Assembly: GCA_964584805.1 (NCBI GenBank) | Contig: CAZPAY010000002.1 | Location: 183,426 to 247,425 of the forward strand | DNA length: 64,000 nt | Direction of reading: 5' to 3' | DNA from: JABHIE01 sp964584805 | Lineage (GTDB): Bacteria > Planctomycetota > UBA1135 | Shown: positions 52,264 through 58,856 of the stretch, in pieces | How positions within the stretch are numbered: the first letter of the stretch is position 1 | Layout of the letters: the number at the start of each line of letters is the position of its first letter | The notes under the pieces: model-generated | What the model saw: the letters and a program-made list of their open reading frames with translations, nothing else | Told to the model about the DNA's origin: nothing | Databases searched by the model: none | Position numbers and translations under genes: made by a program

Positions 52264-52706
52264 CCGCCAATCTGCGTTTTGAAATCGGCGTCGAGCTTGG
52301 TGTGATTTTTGATTTGCGCCACCGCGTTTTGCGCACCGGCAAGCCGCTTGATTCGGCGCACATGCCGGGGGATGACGCCCCGACCACGCAGCATTTGGCC
52401 GTTTGGCAAGACGAAACTCTTATCGGTTGTGCCACTTTGATGATCGAAGACGGCGGCTCCGATGCGGCAGGCTGCGCCATACGCCTCCGCGGGATGGCCG
52501 TCGACGCCTCAGTGCGAAACCGCGGTATCGGCGAAGAAATGGTGCGTTTTATGCAAAAGCACGCGGCCAAGAAAAAGAGCGGTTTATGGTGTCACGCACG
52601 AATCAAAGCCCTTGGTGTGTACCTTCGGGCGGGCATGGTCGAAACGGGCGAGTTCTTTGACATCCCCAAAATCGGCGACCATCGCTTGATGGTTTGGCGC
52701 CCATAA
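52260..52706 (+). CDS. GNAT-family N-acetyltransferase
   Basis: A 148-residue GNAT protein; the acetyl-CoA pyrophosphate loop is RGMAVDASVRNRGIGEEMV (about 78-96). It begins at a TTG that overlaps the queC stop. The substrate is unknown. The family has many members in which substrate preference cannot be read from sequence. Confidence 0.85.
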   Translation: MTANLRFEIGVELGVIFDLRHRVLRTGKPLDSAHMPGDDAPTTQHLAVWQDETLIGCATLMIEDGGSDAAGCAIRLRGMAVDASVRNRGIGEEMVRFMQKHAAKKKSGLWCHARIKALGVYLRAGMVETGEFFDIPKIGDHRLMVWRP

Positions 52707-52715
52707 AATCAACGC

Positions 52716-53573
52716 ATGTCTCCAACCGACAACACCGGGCAGCCTACGCCGCCATCTCACGAAAAGCCCGTCCCCACCGAACAAATCGCCGCTGTTGAGC
52801 GGTTGATGCAAGTCATCGACACGCTCCGCTCGCCCGGCGGTTGCGATTGGGATCAAAAGCAGACGGTCGAGACGCTTGCGCCGCATCTCATCGAAGAATG
52901 CCACGAGATGGCCGATGCCGTCGCGCGCTCAAACGCTGACGATACTTGCGAGGAATTAGGCGATTTGCTGATGGGCGTTTTGATGACGGCGCGAGTCGCT
53001 GAGGAAGACCGCGGTTATGGAATCATCGAAATTTGCAACGGCATTGTCGAAAAGCTCATCCGGCGGCATCCGCATGTTTACGGAGAGGTCGAGGTTGACG
53101 GCACGGGCGATATTTTGAAAAACTGGGAGCAAATTAAAAAGAAAGAGAAGTCCGACAAAGGGCAAGATGAGTCGGTTTTGGGTGGCGTCCCTCGCTCGCT
53201 GCCGGCGCTGCTGCGGGCTTATCGCGTGGGCAATAAAGCCTCAAATGCCGGCTTTGACTGGCCCGATTTAGAGGGGCCTTTTGAAAAGGTCGACGAAGAG
53301 TGGGGCGAATTCCGCGAAGCCGCTGAGCAAGCCGCCTCGGGCGAGGCCGCCGACCAAAAGCGCGCCGAGGAAGAGCTCGGCGATTTACTTTTCGCCGTCG
53401 TGAATGTGGCGCGCAAGCTCAAAATTGAGCCCGAGCTCGCCCTGCGCGGCACAATCGAGCGATTTAGCTCGCGTTTTGGACATATTGAGCGCCACCTCGA
53501 CAAGCCGCTGGCCGACGCCACCCTCGCCGAGATGGACGCCCTCTGGGATGCCGCCAAGGCTCTGGAAAATTAG
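52716..53573 (+). CDS. mazG: Nucleoside triphosphate pyrophosphohydrolase MazG
   Basis: A 285-residue two-domain MazG that hydrolyses NTPs and dNTPs to monophosphates. The first domain has the metal-binding LIEECHEMADAVARSN and CEELGDLLMGVLM; the second has DKVDEEWGEF and RAEEELGDLLFAVVNVAR, so both acidic helices are complete. RSPGGCDWDQKQT near residue 37 is the usual entry motif. It begins nine bases after the GNAT gene. Confidence 0.94.
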   Translation: MSPTDNTGQPTPPSHEKPVPTEQIAAVERLMQVIDTLRSPGGCDWDQKQTVETLAPHLIEECHEMADAVARSNADDTCEELGDLLMGVLMTARVAEEDRGYGIIEICNGIVEKLIRRHPHVYGEVEVDGTGDILKNWEQIKKKEKSDKGQDESVLGGVPRSLPALLRAYRVGNKASNAGFDWPDLEGPFEKVDEEWGEFREAAEQAASGEAADQKRAEEELGDLLFAVVNVARKLKIEPELALRGTIERFSSRFGHIERHLDKPLADATLAEMDALWDAAKALEN

Positions 53574-53585
53574 CGGCGCAATGTC

Positions 53586-53615
53586 TTGACCATTCTGGGC
53601 CGGAAGCCCTATACT
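53586..53615 (+). promoter_or_regulatory. Sigma-70-like promoter of tRNA-Asp
   Basis: TTGACC (53586-53591) and TATACT (53610-53615) are separated by 18 bases and lie 15 bases before the tRNA gene, so transcription would start about 8 bases upstream of the mature 5' end. Confidence 0.75.
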
Positions 53616-53630
53616 TCTCGGCCAATAAGC

Positions 53631-53707
53631 GGGGATGTGGCGCAATTGGTTAGCGTACCAGACTGTCGATCTGGTGGTTGCGAGTTCGAGTCTCGTCATC
53701 CTCGCCA
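53631..53707 (+). tRNA. tRNA-Asp (anticodon GTC)
   Basis: A canonical cloverleaf. The acceptor stem pairs 53631-53637 with 53697-53703 (one G-T pair), the anticodon loop carries GTC flanked by a 5-bp stem, and the T arm holds GTTCGAG. G73 is the discriminator and CCA (53705-53707) is encoded. It lies between mazG and a strong terminator. Confidence 0.97.
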
Positions 53708-53714
53708 TTTAAAT

Positions 53715-53752
53715 AAATAGAGGCACACCTTTCGGGGTGTGCCTCTATTTTT
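53715..53752. terminator. Bidirectional intrinsic terminator after tRNA-Asp
   Basis: A perfect 15-bp stem (53715-53729 with 53736-53750) with a 6-base loop, ending in five Ts (53748-53752) on the plus strand and AT-rich on the other side. It serves the tRNA and the convergent lipoprotein/thiI operon. Confidence 0.9.
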
Positions 53753-53798
53753 GTGTGACGGGCGGCGGGTTGCCTGTGCCTTTCGCTGACGCGCTCGC

Positions 53799-54578
53799 CT
53801 ATTTCCCCGGCGACTTGCTTGGCAAAGTCATGACGAGCTCTTTCGGGTCACCCCGAAAATCAATCGTTGTGGTCAAGCGGCAAGTGCCGTTGGCCTTAGT
53901 CGCAATCACCGTGTATTTGCCAGGAGCGCGCGTGAATTTTATGCGCGCATCATCGCCCGCACGCGAAGTCGTGCCATCGTTGGTGGCCGACCCATCAGCT
54001 GGCTTCATGGTGACAATCGCATCGGGGCAAAGCTCGCCGGCCGAACTGACAATCTTCATATTGCAAATCGGCAGAATCGCAATTTCAACCGCCAAGTCAT
54101 GACGCTGACCGCCGATTGCAGCGGGCAACTCATAAAGTTTGGGGTTAAAACCATCGCCGCCAATCCACAAGAATTTTGGCTCGCCGTCGGCGGTGATGTT
54201 GGCGGAGGCTTGACCGTGCAGCGGCGTGTAATACGACCACACGACCGTCTTGCGGCGGGGGGTGCGCATGTAGGCATCGGTCGGGCGCTCAGTCAGCACC
54301 ATCACCTTGGCGCGGCTGATGGGTTTTTTGGTTGCCTTATCGCGAATCATTGCAACATAAAGCGTTTGATCGCCCGTTGGCGCCGCAATTTTTGGCGGGG
54401 CTGGGATGACACCCGCTGCCGCAGTCGGCGCGCCACCGGCCACATTGGTAACGGGTTTGCCCGCGCTGCTGTCGGCTGTGGGCCGACTCGAGTTGGAGCA
54501 ACTGCCTAATACCGCAAATGCGAGAATCAACACGCAAACGGTGAAAAGGGGCTTGATGGTGTCGAGTGAGTTTTTCAT
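53799..54578 (-). CDS. Predicted lipoprotein, unknown function
   Basis: A 259-residue predicted lipoprotein with lipobox LGSC (about 24-27), an Ala/Pro/Gly/Thr-rich linker to about residue 70, and a beta-rich mature domain beginning TLYVAMIRDKATKKPISRAKVMVL. The domain resembles a carboxypeptidase-regulatory or transthyretin-like fold, with three cysteines (Cys185, Cys195 and Cys238, approximate positions). It overlaps the end of thiI by four bases (ATGA), so the two are cotranscribed. No family was recognised. Confidence 0.65.
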   Translation of the reverse strand: MKNSLDTIKPLFTVCVLILAFAVLGSCSNSSRPTADSSAGKPVTNVAGGAPTAAAGVIPAPPKIAAPTGDQTLYVAMIRDKATKKPISRAKVMVLTERPTDAYMRTPRRKTVVWSYYTPLHGQASANITADGEPKFLWIGGDGFNPKLYELPAAIGGQRHDLAVEIAILPICNMKIVSSAGELCPDAIVTMKPADGSATNDGTTSRAGDDARIKFTRAPGKYTVIATKANGTCRLTTTIDFRGDPKELVMTLPSKSPGK

Positions 54579-55768
54579 GATTCTGTAGAGATGTGGATGC
54601 GCTCGGCGCCTTTAAACGCTTCGTAAGTCAGCACATCAAGGTCGAGAGCTTTCTCGGCCTCAAGCGCGTCGTCGAGTTTCCCGTAGATGATGGGCGACTC
54701 AGGCTGGAATACCGTACAACAATCGGGCGCGGGCAGGTTTGACAAATCGTAGGTGCCAATCCGCCGCGCCTTAAGGATGGTCTCTTGTTTGTCATGCGTC
54801 ACAAGCGGGCGCAAAACGGGCAGGCGCGAGGCTTCTTGGATGACCGCCATATTCTCAAGCGTCTGGCTTGCGACCTGGCCGATCGACTCACCGGTAATGA
54901 TGGCCTTGCCTTTGCGCCGCCCCGCAATCCGCCCAGCAATGCGTTGCATGGCTCGCCGATACAAGACGGTGCGATAAGGCTCAGGGCAGAATCGACGGAT
55001 GGCTTCTTGATAGGGCGAAAATGGAGCGATATGCAAAACCGTCGTCGGCTGCCATTTCGATAATTCCGTCGCAATGCGGATGATTTTTTCGCGCGTCTGC
55101 GGCCCCACATGCGGGAAGGAATAAAACGAAACAAACTCAACACGGATGCCCCGCTTCATGGCCTCCCAAGCGGCGACGGGCGAATCGATCCCACCGGAAA
55201 GTAAGCAAAAACCGCGCCCCATCGTGCCGACAGGCAGGCCGCCAGGCCCCGGAATGCGCTGGCAGAATACCCATGTGCCTTCTTGGCGGATATCGACCTC
55301 AATGCTGAATTCGGCGTGGTTGAGGTTGACCTTGAGATTGCCCGCGGCCGGCAGTACTTTTTCGGCGATGGCTTTTTCCAAATCGAGCGAGCGCATCGGA
55401 AAACGCTTTTCGGCGCGATTGACCCGCACGCGAAAAGGAATGTCTGTTTGACCGGCATAGTCGGCCTGTAGGGTGGCCAATGCCATTTCGGTGGCCGTGC
55501 TGATGATTTCAGCGGGGTCAAAGCCACATTTCACTGCGGGCGAGCAACTCGACACACCAAAAACGCGGGAAATTCTGTCGGCCAATAACTCAGCAGGAAT
55601 CTCAGCATGCACCAACATGCGACCGCGCATATTGTCGATTTTAAGGCCTGGAACGCCCTTTAATGCGGTTTTAATGTTTTCGCGCAGTGCGCGCTCAAAC
55701 ATCGGGCGGTTGCCTCCTTTGAGGCCAATTTCCGCATAACGGATAAGAAGTGAGCGGGGGGTTTCCAT
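54575..55768 (-). CDS. thiI: tRNA 4-thiouridine synthetase ThiI, short form without rhodanese domain
   Basis: A 397-residue ThiI with a ferredoxin-like and THUMP region (1-165) and a PP-loop ATPase domain with SGGIDSPVAAW (191-201). It makes 4-thiouridine at position 8 of tRNA. The C-terminal rhodanese domain of the long E. coli form is missing; the protein ends after DCCTVFQP, which contains the conserved core cysteine. So it probably serves tRNA thiolation only. The tRNA-Val gene is divergent. Confidence 0.94.
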   Translation of the reverse strand: METPRSLLIRYAEIGLKGGNRPMFERALRENIKTALKGVPGLKIDNMRGRMLVHAEIPAELLADRISRVFGVSSCSPAVKCGFDPAEIISTATEMALATLQADYAGQTDIPFRVRVNRAEKRFPMRSLDLEKAIAEKVLPAAGNLKVNLNHAEFSIEVDIRQEGTWVFCQRIPGPGGLPVGTMGRGFCLLSGGIDSPVAAWEAMKRGIRVEFVSFYSFPHVGPQTREKIIRIATELSKWQPTTVLHIAPFSPYQEAIRRFCPEPYRTVLYRRAMQRIAGRIAGRRKGKAIITGESIGQVASQTLENMAVIQEASRLPVLRPLVTHDKQETILKARRIGTYDLSNLPAPDCCTVFQPESPIIYGKLDDALEAEKALDLDVLTYEAFKGAERIHISTES

Positions 55769-55790
55769 GATGGCGCCGCTATTCTAAAAT
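55762..55790 (+). promoter_or_regulatory. Promoter of tRNA-Val
   Basis: TTTCCA (55762-55767) and TAAAAT (55785-55790) are separated by 17 bases and lie 25 bases before the tRNA. The first element overlaps the thiI start codon. The -35 match is weak. Confidence 0.5.
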
Positions 55791-55815
55791 CCCCGTCCGC
55801 TAAATGGCCGGGAGT

Positions 55816-55892
55816 GGGCGATTAGCTCAGTTGGCTAGAGCATCTCGTTTACACCGAGAGGGTCAGGGGTTCGAGTCCCTTATCGCCTACCA
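55816..55892 (+). tRNA. tRNA-Val (anticodon TAC)
   Basis: A canonical cloverleaf with acceptor stem 55816-55822 paired with 55882-55888 (one G-T pair) and anticodon TAC at 55850-55852 in a 7-base loop. The discriminator is A and CCA is encoded at 55890-55892. It lies 88 bases before the DsbD-like gene. Confidence 0.97.
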
Positions 55893-55980
55893 CTCCTGTT
55901 TTTGCCGTGCGTGGCCCATTTTTCACTGCATGTGGCCTGAGTTTTGCGTAACAATGGGGGCGATTGCCCGAAGACAAACC

Positions 55981-57927
55981 ATGAGTTTCCTCCTTTTGCT
56001 TACCCCGTTGTTGTTTCCTGCGCAGCAGGAAGTGACGCTAACTGATGCACACCTTGAGTCGGCCGGCCCGACGGGGGTTGAATTGCATGTTTCGCTGGAT
56101 GTCGGCTTTGGCTATCACGTCTATGCACCCGCCCAAGATCCGAGCTCGGGTATTCCAGTGAGCCTTTCGCTCGGCGCTGGCCTTGAGTCGGCCGGCGATT
56201 TACGCGCGGTGAGTGAGGTCATCGAGCATGTAGAGGATTTCGGCCCGGATATGCGATTTGAGTATCTCTGGATGGAGGGCGAGGTCGAGCTAGTTATGCC
56301 GGTTAAGTTGTCTGTTGATAAAAGTGCGCTTAATTCGGTCGTGACGGTGAATTGGCAGGCTTGTGATGAGAGCGTTTGTTTTCCCCCAGATAGTGCGATG
56401 ATGCCACTCAAAGGTGCGGCTGCGTTTGTCGAGCCAGCTGTTGCCGAGGTGAATGTCGAGCCAGTACCTGTTGCCTCAACCTCGACCCCAGAAGAGCCCG
56501 CACCCGCGCCCGCTAGCGATTCGTCCTCGACCCCCGAAGTCGAAGAAGAAGCCAGCCTTCTGGCGTTTTTGTTGCTGGCCGTGGCGGGTGGTTTGTTCGC
56601 GCTGATGATGCCGTGCACCTACCCAATGATTCCCATTACGATTAGTTTCTTCACGAAACAGGCCGAAGCACGCGATGGCAATATTTTGCCGCTGAGTTTG
56701 GCTTACGGCGGGGGCATCGTGGCGATTTTCGTTGCGATAGGGGTCATCATCGGCCCGATTGTGCTGGCCTTTGCCGTCCACCCCGTGACGAACCTAGTCA
56801 TCGGATTGATGTTTGTCGTTTTTGCGCTCGCCCTATTTGGCGCCATCACGCTGAACCCACCGCAATTTTTGATGCGTGGCGCGAGCAAGGCATCGACCAA
56901 AGGCGGCTATGTCGGTGTTTTCCTGATGGGGATGACCCTTGTCATCACATCGTTTACTTGCACCGCGCCGTTTGTCGGCTCGCTTTTGAGTTTTGGCGCG
57001 ACGGGTGGCGGTTTGATGCGCGTGGCCCTCGGCATGGGCGTTTTCGGCCTGACGATGGCCATCCCTTTTGTGTTCTTGTCACTTGTGCCGGGTCGTTTGC
57101 GCTCGATGCCATCCAGCGGCGAATGGATGAATACTCTCAAGGTTACGCTCGGTTTTGTCGAGCTTGCCGCCGCGCTGAAATTTATCAGCAACACCGATTT
57201 GGTCTGGGGATGGGGTGTCTTGTCGAAAGAGTTGTTCTTGATGCTCTGGGGCGGCATCTTCTTGGTGACGGCGCTGTTTTTGTTTGGGATGATTCATCTC
57301 AAGGGTTACGGCTCAAACGACGGCATCAAGCCGGGTCGCATGTTGGCCGGCACAGGTTTCTTGCTCTTTAGTTTGTATAACTTTCATGGTTATGCCGGCA
57401 ATGATTTAGATTTTGTCATGACGGCGATTGCGCCTCCTTATTCGAGTCGCGCGGCTGTCGGCGACGGCGTTGAGGCTGAAAAGATTTCGCATACAATTGT
57501 GAAAGACGATTACGACGCGGCGCTCGGCTCGGCCAAAGTGAGCGGCAAGTTGTTGTTGATTAACTTCACCGGCTACACCTGAGTGAATTGTCGCATGATG
57601 GAAGAAAAAATCTTCCCTCTCGCAGCGGTCGCTGCGGAATTGGATTACTTTGTCGAGGCGCGTTTGCATACCGATGGTGCTGATGCTGAAAAGGTTGCAA
57701 GATTCAAAGCGATGCAACTAGAGATGGCCAATTCATATGCCAATCCGATTTATGTGGTGCTTGATCCGCAAACAGGCGAGGTCGTGGGTTTGCAACAAGG
57801 CGCAGAAATGGAGCCAGCCAAGTTTGCCACTTGGTTAAAGTCGATGCGTGAGACTGCTGTGGCAAAGCGCTCAGATGCCGCAAAGAGTGCTCTAAAGGCC
57901 GCAGGGGCGCTTCAAGAAGCGTTTTAG
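55981..57927 (+). CDS. DsbD-like thiol:disulfide interchange protein with in-frame UGA (candidate selenoprotein)
   Basis: Read through the TGA at 57580-57582, this is a 648-residue three-module DsbD homologue. It has a signal peptide, an N-terminal periplasmic domain with Cys128 and Cys133 (CDESVC), and a Pro/Glu/Ser linker. Then comes a membrane domain with eight helices and the paired membrane cysteines Cys212 (MMPCTYP) and Cys327 (FTCTAP). Last is a C-terminal thioredoxin domain whose motif reads INFTGYT-[UGA]-VNCRMMEE; family members have Cys at that place. The 115 codons after it keep the thioredoxin pattern (NPIYVVLDPQTGEV). So residue 534 is probably selenocysteine (U534-x-x-C537). A nonsense mutation is the main alternative. 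Confidence 0.8.
57600..57637 (+). promoter_or_regulatory. Candidate SECIS stem-loops downstream of the UGA
   Basis: Two small hairpins lie 17-55 bases after the TGA. The first has a 6-bp stem (57600-57605 with 57611-57616) around a five-A loop. The second has a 6-bp GC-rich stem (57621-57626 with 57631-57636, plus a T-G pair) around a GGTC loop, which resembles the GGUC-containing apical loop of the E. coli fdhF SECIS. Its apical loop is about 45 bases from the UGA, farther than in fdhF. Neither is proven. Confidence 0.35.
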
Positions 57928-57930
57928 GAA

Positions 57931-58695
57931 ATGGTCGAAGTCTGGAAAGGCTCAGGGGCGGGCAATACTTTTTATGTTGTGGTCGAGCCCCACATTTCAC
58001 GCGCAGTCGGTGACTTGTCGGCTTTCGCGCAGAAAATTTGCGCCGATAAAGTAGATGGTGTCATTGTGATTGGCCCAGGCCAGCTCGAGGATAAAAATTT
58101 ATCCGCACGCATCATTAACCGTGATGGAAGTGAGGGTGGCGTTTGCCTCAATGGTTTGCGCGTCGCCGCTGTCTGGACAAAGCAAGACAGCGGCCAGTTT
58201 GAGATGAGCGGTCACCTCATCCCTTGGCGTCGGCTTCAAGGTCGGGTCGAGTTGCTGTTGCGTGTCGAAGATTTGCCCGGCGAGATGAAATTGACTTCAT
58301 GCAGTGTCGATGGGAAACAGGGCATGGTTGTTCCGTTCTGGAATCCACATTGCGTTTTTCCAGTCGAAAGCCTAGCTGATGTGGATCTCGACGAACTTGC
58401 TGCAAAGGTGCGTGAAAACAAGGATGTGTTCCCTGACGGCGTGAATGTCGAAATCATTGCTGATGCCACCGATGGCTCCATGCACGCCCGCGTAAATGAG
58501 CGCGGGGTCGGGGAAACGGAAGCCTGCGCGAGTGGCGCGGTCGCTATCGCTTTGGTTGCTTGGGCGGGTGGCGTAAAGGGCCCTCTCGACGTCCGTATGG
58601 CCGGTGGCGCGGTAAAAATTGCGCGCGCCGCTAATGGCGGAATCCTTGTCTCTGGAGGCGCCGTAGTGAGCCCTGCAGCGACTTGGTTGGGTTGA
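57931..58695 (+). CDS. dapF: Diaminopimelate epimerase
   Basis: A 254-residue DapF interconverting LL- and meso-diaminopimelate for peptidoglycan and lysine. Both catalytic cysteines are present, Cys72 in NRDGSEGGVCLNG and Cys199 in ERGVGETEACASGA, but the usual CGNG and CGTG/CGSG triplets are altered to CLNG and CASG. The protein is slightly short for the family. The gene begins three bases after the UGA-containing dsbD-like gene. Confidence 0.87.
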   Translation: MVEVWKGSGAGNTFYVVVEPHISRAVGDLSAFAQKICADKVDGVIVIGPGQLEDKNLSARIINRDGSEGGVCLNGLRVAAVWTKQDSGQFEMSGHLIPWRRLQGRVELLLRVEDLPGEMKLTSCSVDGKQGMVVPFWNPHCVFPVESLADVDLDELAAKVRENKDVFPDGVNVEIIADATDGSMHARVNERGVGETEACASGAVAIALVAWAGGVKGPLDVRMAGGAVKIARAANGGILVSGGAVVSPAATWLG

Positions 58696-58697
58696 TT

Positions 58698-58735
58698 CCT
58701 CACTTTTGGTGAGGGGCGGAAAAACTCTTTTTCCG
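58698..58735 (+). terminator. Two adjacent hairpins downstream of dapF
   Basis: A 6-bp stem (58698-58703 with 58709-58714) is followed at once by an 8-bp stem (58717-58724 with 58728-58735), whose second arm begins with five Ts. They start three bases after the dapF stop and probably end that transcript. Confidence 0.55.
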
Positions 58736-58772
58736 ACGCGCGTAAGTTGTTTGCCACATTGTGTTTGCGAGC

Positions 58773-58800
58773 GGAAGCCACCTAGTTTAGGGCTTCCTTT
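58773..58800 (+). terminator. Hairpin upstream of gyrA
   Basis: A 7-bp stem (58773-58779 with 58791-58797) with an 11-base loop followed by TTTG. It is either a second terminator after dapF or part of the gyrA control region, which spans the remaining 57 bases to the gyrA start. Confidence 0.45.
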
Positions 58801-58856
58801 GATGGCGCCGCGATGGTGAAATATGATTTCCTATTTGAGGCCCCGCACCGCGGAAA

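Noticed and set aside
55804..55980. An upstream extension of the DsbD-like reading frame through the tRNA-Val gene
   Set aside because: The extra codons translate the tRNA itself. The signal peptide begins at ATG 55981, so the extension is fortuitous.
57583..57927. A separate small gene starting with GTG after the TGA
   Set aside because: It has no ribosome site, begins in the middle of a thioredoxin active site, and continues the upstream frame exactly. Readthrough as selenocysteine explains it better.
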